A stretch of DNA of 64,000 nt from Ideonella margarita (lineage in GTDB: Bacteria; Pseudomonadota; Gammaproteobacteria; Burkholderiales; Burkholderiaceae_C), in assembly GCF_038066635.1 (NCBI RefSeq), contig NZ_JBBUTI010000007.1:186001-250000 (forward strand), in the 5' to 3' direction. Of this stretch, positions 54,844 to 64,000 are shown in pieces. Below the pieces are notes generated by a model. That model did not search any database and was not told where the DNA came from. It worked only from the letters and a program-made list of their open reading frames with translations. Position 1 is the first letter of the stretch. Each line of letters opens with the position of its first letter. The translations under genes were made by a program, and so were the position numbers.

Positions 54844-55734
54844 ATGCTTGAGGCCGATATTTTGAGCGTGTCCTTGAGTCACCTGTCAGCGATTGGCCTG
54901 CGGGGGGAGGATAAGCCTCAACAATACAGATACGGTCATACAGTGAAAAGTATACTAAGCGATGCGAGTGCCCATCGCGAAGTGTCCTTTATTGGTCCGA
55001 ATCTATTTCAAATCACAATTGCAGCTGGCGAGTACACGGAGGCAATATTTAATGATTTATATTTTGGTAGTCAGCGCATCAATCAGCAGTGTCGGAATAT
55101 AGAGTGCCTGCTTGATTCAAATGCGCAATCAGCCTGGATACTGGTTACCGCGTATTATGCGGCATATTTTATGGCGAATGATATCTCTAAAGTAAATGGG
55201 AGATTTATTATTAATTTGAGTGAGGCGGATTTTCTCGGGATACTCTCAGCTCAGCAGCCCTCGCTTCAAAACGGTGTGACTGTCGAGGCTAATAATCCAT
55301 TTTTCGTAATTGCTGAGCATGGGCAAATGAGTGGGGAAATTGTATTGACGCTCAAGAAGTCTTCCCCAAAACCGCACCAAATCGCTTGGTCAAATTTTAG
55401 CCAGATAGCAGGGAAAATAAAGATAACCGACGAGCGACTGACGTACCTAACTTTGCTGCAGTCAATAGTCTCAGCGGGGAATTCTGGCTGGGAAACGCCT
55501 AGCACGGTAAGGAATACTTGGAATTACAGCCAGTCAAACTACTACGGCGAAAAGGGTGATGAAGTCGGTAAGATCTTTTCATCGATAATAAAATCGCCGA
55601 AGTCAGCTTTTAGCTGGGCGAGAAACAATAATTTAAAGCCTAGTCGAGAGAACCTGGCGGCAAGTGTTGCCTATGTTTATCACATTTTAAAACTCTCTCA
55701 TTACGCAATTATCAACCGACTCAAGATTGCATAG
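54844..55734 (+). CDS. Hypothetical protein coupled to the DGQHR gene
   Basis: 296 residues from ATG 54844, one base after the DGQHR stop; the frame is open slightly further upstream. I recognise no named domain. A helix-rich segment AWILVTAYYAAYFMANDISK near residue 100 resembles the YYAAYFxA helices of HEPN-like proteins, but the catalytic RxxxxH motif was not found. The tight coupling suggests it works with the DGQHR protein. Confidence 0.65.
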   Translation: MLEADILSVSLSHLSAIGLRGEDKPQQYRYGHTVKSILSDASAHREVSFIGPNLFQITIAAGEYTEAIFNDLYFGSQRINQQCRNIECLLDSNAQSAWILVTAYYAAYFMANDISKVNGRFIINLSEADFLGILSAQQPSLQNGVTVEANNPFFVIAEHGQMSGEIVLTLKKSSPKPHQIAWSNFSQIAGKIKITDERLTYLTLLQSIVSAGNSGWETPSTVRNTWNYSQSNYYGEKGDEVGKIFSSIIKSPKSAFSWARNNNLKPSRENLAASVAYVYHILKLSHYAIINRLKIA

Positions 55735-55887
55735 TGGTGTGCCGGATTAAATAAATGTCAAGCTCTTCTTCGAGTGTGGGGATAACATCAGCTATGGCGA
55801 AATTGAGTTCTTGGTCAGTTATAGTCCTAACTAATTTCGGCTCCGGTACTAGTCATCGCCTAGGTTAGTTGTGTCACACGGATAGCT
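55735..55887. other. Gap between island genes 3 and 4
   Basis: 153 AT-rich bases. TGTGTCACACGG just before the next ATG contains a short dyad (GTGTCACAC); the rest shows no gene. Confidence 0.3.
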
Positions 55888-56493
55888 ATGCAGTCAGATC
55901 AGAGAAAACTAGAAATATGCCATCATGAGGCGGGACATTGGGTGATCGCCCAGGCAGTGGGTTTTGAGGTAGATGATATTACTGTTACGTTATTTAAAGA
56001 TGGTAAGCACATTACAGCATCAGGTTCGGCGACCGTATTCCCGCGCCTCGAGATAAAATCCGTCGAGGCGGTTGAAGAGTATTTGGTAAAGCGAATTGTG
56101 GTGTTGTTTTCTGGTGTAATTTCAGAGTCCATTGCCATTGAAAATAGAAATGAGTTTACGGCAAGGGAGTTGCTGAAAACGAACGGTATCGATGATGCGA
56201 GAAGCGCAAATGAACTCCTTCAGATTTTAAGAGGTGTCCGTTTTCCGGGGAGGATTACCATTGATGAATCGAGGCAATTAGCAGAAGTTCAAACCGAGTG
56301 TTGGCAATTGGCTAATGCCCTCATTGAGGAAAACCAAGATAAAATTCGGCGAGTGGCGCGAGGAATGGCATTAAATGTAAGTGCCTTAAACAAGCCAGTG
56401 AGGTTCCGTAAAGTGATGCTGCAAGAATTCTCCGTGCGCGAACACAGTGGTGCGTGTTGCAGGCAGCCGAAGCCTGACAGCTCACTGGTGTAA
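55888..56493 (+). CDS. Stand-alone M41-like (HEAGH) zinc peptidase-like protein
   Basis: 201 residues. HEAGH at residues 13-17 within ICHHEAGHWVIAQAVG is the zinc-binding motif of FtsH (M41) peptidases. A later VVLFSGVISESIA and IDDARSANELLQ match the helix and the third-ligand Asp region of that fold. The AAA ATPase domain of FtsH is missing, so it is a solitary peptidase-like domain, a form found in several defence islands. Catalysis is inferred from the motif only. Codon use is AT-rich like its neighbours. Confidence 0.68.
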   Translation: MQSDQRKLEICHHEAGHWVIAQAVGFEVDDITVTLFKDGKHITASGSATVFPRLEIKSVEAVEEYLVKRIVVLFSGVISESIAIENRNEFTARELLKTNGIDDARSANELLQILRGVRFPGRITIDESRQLAEVQTECWQLANALIEENQDKIRRVARGMALNVSALNKPVRFRKVMLQEFSVREHSGACCRQPKPDSSLV

Positions 56494-56679
56494 TTAAGGG
56501 CTCAATTTTTGTGTGGGCGGGTTCGGATTTGTAGGCGCACGACCTTGCCAAAAATTGCATCGGGAATTTCACTCTTCTCACCTATAACTCAAGCCCTCTA
56601 GTTTCTGAAAGGCCTTGGCATCACCACACCTCCCAAGACCCGATCGAATACCAATCTGTATGCCGCACCGTCAGCCAGC
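56494..56679. other. Right edge of the AT-rich island
   Basis: 186 bases in which composition returns to that of the core genome. No att-like repeat matching the left edge was found by eye. Confidence 0.35.
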
Positions 56680-57129
56680 GTGGCTGACATTCCCGACACC
56701 GCCGAGTCAGCGGGCACCCGCAAAAACCTCATCCCACTCTGGATCAAGGTGTTCGGCTGGATGTTCCTGGCGATGGGGGTTGTGATCCCGCTGCTCGCCG
56801 TCTTCGCCGCGGTAACTGGGCAGCCAGCTTCGTATGAAGTTTTCGGCCTTCGATATCACGGGTCACCGTTTCATCCGATGGCGCTCGTCATCGCGGCCAT
56901 CTTGGTGTCGCTGGCGGTGTCGGCTTATGGGCTGCTTTTTGGAAAGCCGTGGGGGGTGAACGCTTGTCTGGTCACGGGCTACGGTGGGGTAGCGATCTGC
57001 CTGTTGACCATGGTTTATTCCCTTTCACAGGGCACCTTCAACCTGCGCCTGGATTTGCTGGTCCACATTCCATACTTGAGGAAGCTGCACCAGATCAAGC
57101 CACTTTGGCCTTCAGCAGCCGTACGGTGA
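56680..57129 (+). CDS. Small membrane protein
   Basis: 149 residues from GTG 56680, the only start that keeps the hydrophilic head before the first membrane span. There are three or four membrane segments (LWIKVFGWMFLAMGVVIPLL, MALVIAAILVSLAVSAYGLL, ACLVTGYGGVAICLLTMVYS). No domain is recognised. Codon use is like the core genome, so it is probably not part of the island. Confidence 0.6.
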   Translation: MADIPDTAESAGTRKNLIPLWIKVFGWMFLAMGVVIPLLAVFAAVTGQPASYEVFGLRYHGSPFHPMALVIAAILVSLAVSAYGLLFGKPWGVNACLVTGYGGVAICLLTMVYSLSQGTFNLRLDLLVHIPYLRKLHQIKPLWPSAAVR

Positions 57130-57186
57130 GCTTGGCATTTCAAACACACCACGGCCGCAGCTTGTGGCCACAAAGGGGTTCTGCTC

Positions 57187-57618
57187 ATGGCTGAAGCCAA
57201 GACCAAGCCGACGGCGGCCAGCGTAGATGACTATCTCGCCGCCGAGGCCAGCCCCGAGCAACTGGCCGACTGCAAAGCGCTGATGGCCTTGCTCAAGAAG
57301 GTCACGAAGCAGGCGCCCAAGATGTGGGGGCCAAGCATCGTGGGCTACGGCAGCTATGCCTACAGGTACGAGAGCGGTCGAACCGGCGAGTCATGTCTGA
57401 CCGGGTTTGCCGTGCGTGGCAAGGAACTGGTGGTCTACCTCGTTGCCGAGGGTGCGGAACAGCAGGCGCTGCTGGCCAAGCTCGGCAAACACAAGATGGG
57501 TAAGGCTTGTCTTTACTTCAAGCGCTTTGCCGATCTGGACGCGGCTGTGTTGGAGGCTTTGGTTTTGGCGTCAGTTGAAGAGATCAAGCGTCGTCACCCA
57601 TCGGTGGGCGCGGCCTAG
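57187..57618 (+). CDS. DUF1801 domain protein
   Basis: 143 residues. MWGPSIVGYGSYAYRYESGR near residue 45 and the later LGKHKMGKACLYFKRFADLD are the characteristic blocks of DUF1801, a YdhG-like family of unknown function. It is cytoplasmic and complete. GGGG lies upstream of the ATG. Confidence 0.85.
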   Translation: MAEAKTKPTAASVDDYLAAEASPEQLADCKALMALLKKVTKQAPKMWGPSIVGYGSYAYRYESGRTGESCLTGFAVRGKELVVYLVAEGAEQQALLAKLGKHKMGKACLYFKRFADLDAAVLEALVLASVEEIKRRHPSVGAA

Positions 57619-57656
57619 GCTCATTCAGGCTGACCGGCTCCGCTGGCAGCCGCCCC

Positions 57657-58610
57657 TCACCTCACCCCAAGAAACTCCCTCACCGGCGCCAGGCTGCGCT
57701 CCGGGTTTTCTTCCTGCGGCACATGCCCCAGTTCGTCCAGCACCACCAGCTTGGCACCGATGATGTCGCGGGCGAATTGCGCGCCCACGGCCGGGGGAAT
57801 CAGCTTGTCTTTGCCGCCCCACAGCACCAGGGTGGGCACGCGCAGCTTGGGGATGCGCTCTGGCTCCAGATCGGCTTCCAGGCCGGCCAGGCGCAGGCGC
57901 AGAGCGCGGCGGTTGCCTTCGCGCAGCGTCAGCTCGTAGTAGCGGTCAATCACCTCGGGCGTCACGCGGCGCGGGTCGGCGTACACGCCGTACACGGTGC
58001 GCTCGATCACGCTGCGCGGCAGCAGGGTTTCGCCAATCCAGGCCATGGCCGGGTTGCGCGCCAGCCTAAAGCCCAGCGGCAAATCATCGGGCGTGAAGCG
58101 GTAGCCAGAGGCGTCCACCAGCACCAGGCTGGCCACGCGCTCAGGCGCCAGGCTGGCCACGCGCCAGGCCACTTCACCGCCGAGCGAGTTGCCCACCATC
58201 ACGGCGCGGCGCACCTTCAGGCGGTCCATCAGATCAAGGGTGAAGCGGGCGAGGGCGTCGCCGCTGTAGTCGTCGGGCGTGTAGCTGCCGGCAAACGGGC
58301 CGGTCAGGCCGAAGCCGGGCAGATCGAACGTGATGACGCGCCGGCGTTCCTTCAGGCCCGCCACCCAGCCTTGCCAGGTGTGCAGGCTGGATGAGGTGCC
58401 GTGGATCAGCACCAGCGGCGTGGGGTCCCAGCGGGGGCCTTCGTCGCGCACGTGCACCAGCTGGCCGCGCAGGTCGATGAAATCAGACGGCGGCGGTGCC
58501 CAGCGGGCCACCAGGGTGTCCACCGTGCGGTCGGGCGCGCGCAGCAGCGGCAGCGCCAAGGCGCTCAACATCAGCAGAACGCCGAAGGCGCGCCAGAGGA
58601 AGGTCAGCAT
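57657..58610 (-). CDS. Alpha/beta hydrolase, membrane-anchored
   Basis: 317 residues. An N-terminal hydrophobic segment (LWRAFGVLLMLSALALPLL) probably anchors it. The fold is complete: HGTSSS oxyanion region, nucleophile Ser in GNSLGG near residue 143, Asp in WGGKDKLIP, and His in ELGHVPQEE. The substrate is unknown; small esters or haloalkane-like compounds are both possible for this family. It overlaps the end of trhO by seven bases and lies downstream of it on the minus strand. Confidence 0.88.
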   Translation of the reverse strand: MLTFLWRAFGVLLMLSALALPLLRAPDRTVDTLVARWAPPPSDFIDLRGQLVHVRDEGPRWDPTPLVLIHGTSSSLHTWQGWVAGLKERRRVITFDLPGFGLTGPFAGSYTPDDYSGDALARFTLDLMDRLKVRRAVMVGNSLGGEVAWRVASLAPERVASLVLVDASGYRFTPDDLPLGFRLARNPAMAWIGETLLPRSVIERTVYGVYADPRRVTPEVIDRYYELTLREGNRRALRLRLAGLEADLEPERIPKLRVPTLVLWGGKDKLIPPAVGAQFARDIIGAKLVVLDELGHVPQEENPERSLAPVREFLGVR

Positions 58611-59371
58611 GCCGAGGCTCCGGCGGTGTCTTCGGTGGGCAGCAGGCTGGCGTCGAGCACTTCACGTTCGTCGAACACGAAGCAGCCACCGCGCCAGTGC
58701 GGTGCGCCGTCGGTTTCCTCGAAGTACTTGAGGATGCCGCCTTCGAGCTGGTAGGTGTGGCTCAGGCCGAGTTGCTGCATCACGATGGCCGCCTTTTCGC
58801 AGCGGATGCCGCCGGTGCAGTAGCTGACGATGGTCTTGTCTTTCAGCTCGTCGCGGTGGGCCTCCAGGGCCGCCGGAAACTCGCTGAACTTGCGCAGGCG
58901 CCAGTCGATGGCGCCTTCAAAGGCACCCGCGTCCACTTCAAAGTCATTGCGGGTGTCGAGCGTGACCACCTCGCGCCCTTCGTCGTCATGGCCTTGTGCC
59001 AGCCAGCGTGCCAGCGTGCGCGGCGGCACGGCCGGGGCGCGGCCTTCAGCCGGCCGGATGGCGGGCATGTTCATGCGGATGATCTCGGCCTTGACCTTCA
59101 CCTTCAGGCGCTTGAAGGGCTGGGTGTCTGACCAGCTTTCCTTGGGCGCCAGGTTGGCCAGGCGGGCGTCGATGCGGCCGGCGGCTTCCAGCCAGCTGCG
59201 CACGGCTTCGGCCGGGCCGGCCAGAAACAGGTTGATGCCTTCCTCGGCAATCAGCACCGTGCCGGTGAGTTGCCGGCTGGCGGCTTCGGCGTGCAGCTGC
59301 TCGCGCAGGGCTTCCAGTTCATCAAGCGGAACGAAGCGGTAGGTGGAGATGTTGAGGAAGGCGCCAGTCAT
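58604..59371 (-). CDS. trhO: tRNA uridine(34) hydroxylase (rhodanese family)
   Basis: 255 residues. The N-terminal YceA-type domain begins NISTYRFVPLDELEALREQL. The rhodanese domain carries the active cysteine in YCTGGIRCEKAA near residue 188, with the second conserved cysteine, as in TrhO/YceA, which makes 5-hydroxyuridine at tRNA position 34. Start MTGAFLNIS at 59371 is preferred over an upstream ATG because a TAAAAT hexamer lies seven bases before it. It is divergent from dnaE. Confidence 0.93.
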   Translation of the reverse strand: MTGAFLNISTYRFVPLDELEALREQLHAEAASRQLTGTVLIAEEGINLFLAGPAEAVRSWLEAAGRIDARLANLAPKESWSDTQPFKRLKVKVKAEIIRMNMPAIRPAEGRAPAVPPRTLARWLAQGHDDEGREVVTLDTRNDFEVDAGAFEGAIDWRLRKFSEFPAALEAHRDELKDKTIVSYCTGGIRCEKAAIVMQQLGLSHTYQLEGGILKYFEETDGAPHWRGGCFVFDEREVLDASLLPTEDTAGASAC

Positions 59372-59378
59372 GGCCGCG

Positions 59379-59384
59379 ATTTTA
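59379..59384 (-). promoter_or_regulatory. -10-like hexamer of trhO
   Basis: TAAAAT on the minus strand, seven bases before ATG 59371, with no Shine-Dalgarno between. Confidence 0.5.
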
Positions 59385-59487
59385 GGCGTTGCCGGGCGGG
59401 GCATGGGCGCTGGCCCGTGGCGCGCCTGCACCGGTCTTGATCAAGGTCATGTCAGGCGGTGGGCGTCGTGGCGGGGTGAGGGCTCCT

Positions 59488-59493
59488 TACAAT
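59488..59493 (+). promoter_or_regulatory. -10-like hexamer of dnaE
   Basis: TACAAT lies six bases before ATG 59500. Transcription would start at the start codon itself, and no well-placed Shine-Dalgarno is present. Confidence 0.5.
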
Positions 59494-59499
59494 CGGCCC

Positions 59500-63036
<3,537 letters not shown>

Positions 63037-63115
63037 GCCAAGCGCTGCTCGCAGCGCGGCGAACTGTGCGACAAAAGGCGCGCATTTGCCCACCATGCGC
63101 CGCGCGGTGCAGGCC

Positions 63116-63121
63116 TAGACT
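63116..63121 (+). promoter_or_regulatory. Possible -10 of the patatin gene
   Basis: TAGACT lies nine bases before ATG 63131, a looser version of the arrangement at dnaE. Confidence 0.3.
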
Positions 63122-63130
63122 GGCAGCGCC

Positions 63131-64000
63131 ATGTCCGCCGACAAGTTTGCCGCCAGCTCGGCCTCGCCCACTTCGCCGCTGCCTCATCAGGCCGCTGCGG
63201 ATAGCCCCGTCACCGGTTTGATCCTGACGGGCGGTGGTGCGCGGGCGGCCTACCAGGTGGGCGTGCTGCGGGCCATTGGCCGCATCCGCGCCGAGCATGA
63301 ACACGGCCGCGGCAACCCGTTTCAGGTGATCGCCGGCACATCAGCCGGCGCGCTCAATGCATCCGCGCTGGCTGCGGGCGCTGACGACTTTGATCTGGCG
63401 CTGGCCCGGCTGGCGGCGGTGTGGCGCGGCTTTCATGCCGACCAGGTTTACCGCACCGATTCGATTGGCGTGATTCGCACCGGCGCGCGCTGGCTGACGA
63501 TGATGTCGATTGGCTGGGTGATTGCGCGCTGGCGCCGTCAAAAGCCGCGCTCGTTGCTCGACAACACGCCGCTCGAAGGCCTGCTGGAACAGATGATTCC
63601 GCTCGACCGCATCCCGGCGATGCTGGAGGGCGGGCACCTGAAGGCGCTGGCCATCAGCGCATCGAGCTACAGCTCGGGCGAGCACGTCACGTTCTATCAA
63701 TCTGCCCAAGAGGTGGAGCCGTGGGTGCGCTCGCAGCGGCGCGCCGTGCCTGCGCCGATCACGATGCCGCACCTGCTGGCGTCGTCGGCCATTCCATTCG
63801 TGTTTTCGGCCCAGCCGCTGCTGCTTGATCAGGAGTTGCAGTGGTTCGGTGACGGCTCGATGCGCCAGGTGGCGCCCATCTCGCCGGCCGTTCACCTCGG
63901 CGCGCAACGTGTGCTGGTGATCGGCGCCGGGCGGCTGCAGGAGCCGGGCGGTGGCCGCGTGATCGTCGACCAAGACTATCCGACCATGGCCCAGATTGCG
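63131..64000 (+). CDS. Patatin-like phospholipase, N-terminal part
   Basis: The first 290 residues of a patatin-family lipid acyl hydrolase; the window ends inside the gene. Visible are the oxyanion loop TGGGARAAYQVGVL near residue 33, the nucleophile serine in GTSAGALN near residue 75 and the DG dyad in WFGDGSMRQVAP near residue 243. Together these make the Ser-Asp catalytic pair. A short hydrophobic segment (WLTMMSIGWVIARW) could contact membrane. The substrate is presumably phospholipid or another acyl ester. Confidence 0.88.
   Translation, partial: MSADKFAASSASPTSPLPHQAAADSPVTGLILTGGGARAAYQVGVLRAIGRIRAEHEHGRGNPFQVIAGTSAGALNASALAAGADDFDLALARLAAVWRGFHADQVYRTDSIGVIRTGARWLTMMSIGWVIARWRRQKPRSLLDNTPLEGLLEQMIPLDRIPAMLEGGHLKALAISASSYSSGEHVTFYQSAQEVEPWVRSQRRAVPAPITMPHLLASSAIPFVFSAQPLLLDQELQWFGDGSMRQVAPISPAVHLGAQRVLVIGAGRLQEPGGGRVIVDQDYPTMAQIA

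Noticed and set aside
52271..56680. Classical genomic island with attachment sites
   Set aside because: No integrase, tRNA gene or flanking direct repeat could be found by eye; only composition supports acquisition.

Overview
The window is a high-GC betaproteobacterial chromosome segment. GMP reductase, galU, valS, uvrD/pcrA, polA, thrB (APH-fold type) beside a DUF2782 protein and a BPSS1780-family membrane protein, dnaE and trhO together point to Burkholderiales, probably near the Rubrivivax/Leptothrix/Roseateles group. That placement is inference from gene content and order. No rRNA, tRNA, CRISPR array, insertion sequence or integrase was seen.

Layout. 1-1.3 kb: 3' end of cysM, a Nudix hydrolase and a TusA-like protein, closed by a hairpin terminator. 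1.36-5.2 kb (minus): galU and valS. 5.3-13.0 kb (minus): a tightly overlapping eight-gene cluster (RDD, RDD, SpoIIM-like, membrane protein, DUF4129, DUF4350, MoxR ATPase, DUF58). 13.2-14.1 kb: guaC with a structured leader. 14.4-21.1 kb (plus): uvrD/pcrA and two tandem TPR-GGDEF diguanylate cyclases. 21.1-23.3 kb (minus): BPSS1780 protein, thrB, DUF2782. 23.4-26.2 kb: polA. 26.3-29.7 kb (minus): a VOC protein, a double-domain FKBP isomerase, GluQRS and a LysR regulator divergent from a pirin gene. 30.6 kb: DUF599 membrane protein.

31.7-52.3 kb is the most unusual part. An uninterrupted 11-kb gene encodes a protein of about 3,686 residues. Some 430 consecutive copies of an octapeptide close to LTTAQVAA are followed by an EF-hand-rich C-terminal domain typical of type I secreted giants. 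It is followed by a glycosyltransferase, a Ser/Thr protein kinase and, on the opposite strand, a four-gene operon: a GT41 (O-GlcNAc-transferase-like) TPR glycosyltransferase, a type I secretion ABC transporter, an HlyD adaptor and a TolC-type outer-membrane channel. The simplest reading is a dedicated production, possibly glycosylation, and export locus for a giant Thr/Ser-rich surface or secreted repeat protein. The array has a second level of order: acidic marker octads (xE[TS]xD) are spaced 7, 10, 14 or 17 octads apart, and an 816-bp (34-octad) period is kept over five copies.

52.3-56.6 kb is visibly AT-richer with different codon use and looks acquired: an unknown protein, a DGQHR-domain (DndB-like) protein, an unknown protein translationally coupled to it, and a small HEAGH metalloprotease-like protein. 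A mobile defence or DNA-modification-associated module is a guess. 56.7-64 kb returns to core genes: a small membrane protein, DUF1801, an alpha/beta hydrolase, trhO, dnaE and a patatin-like phospholipase cut by the window end.

Several genes (uvrD/pcrA, dnaE, trhO, DUF599, DUF2782, probably polA) have a -10-like hexamer 6-8 bases before the start codon and no well-placed Shine-Dalgarno, so leaderless transcripts are predicted.
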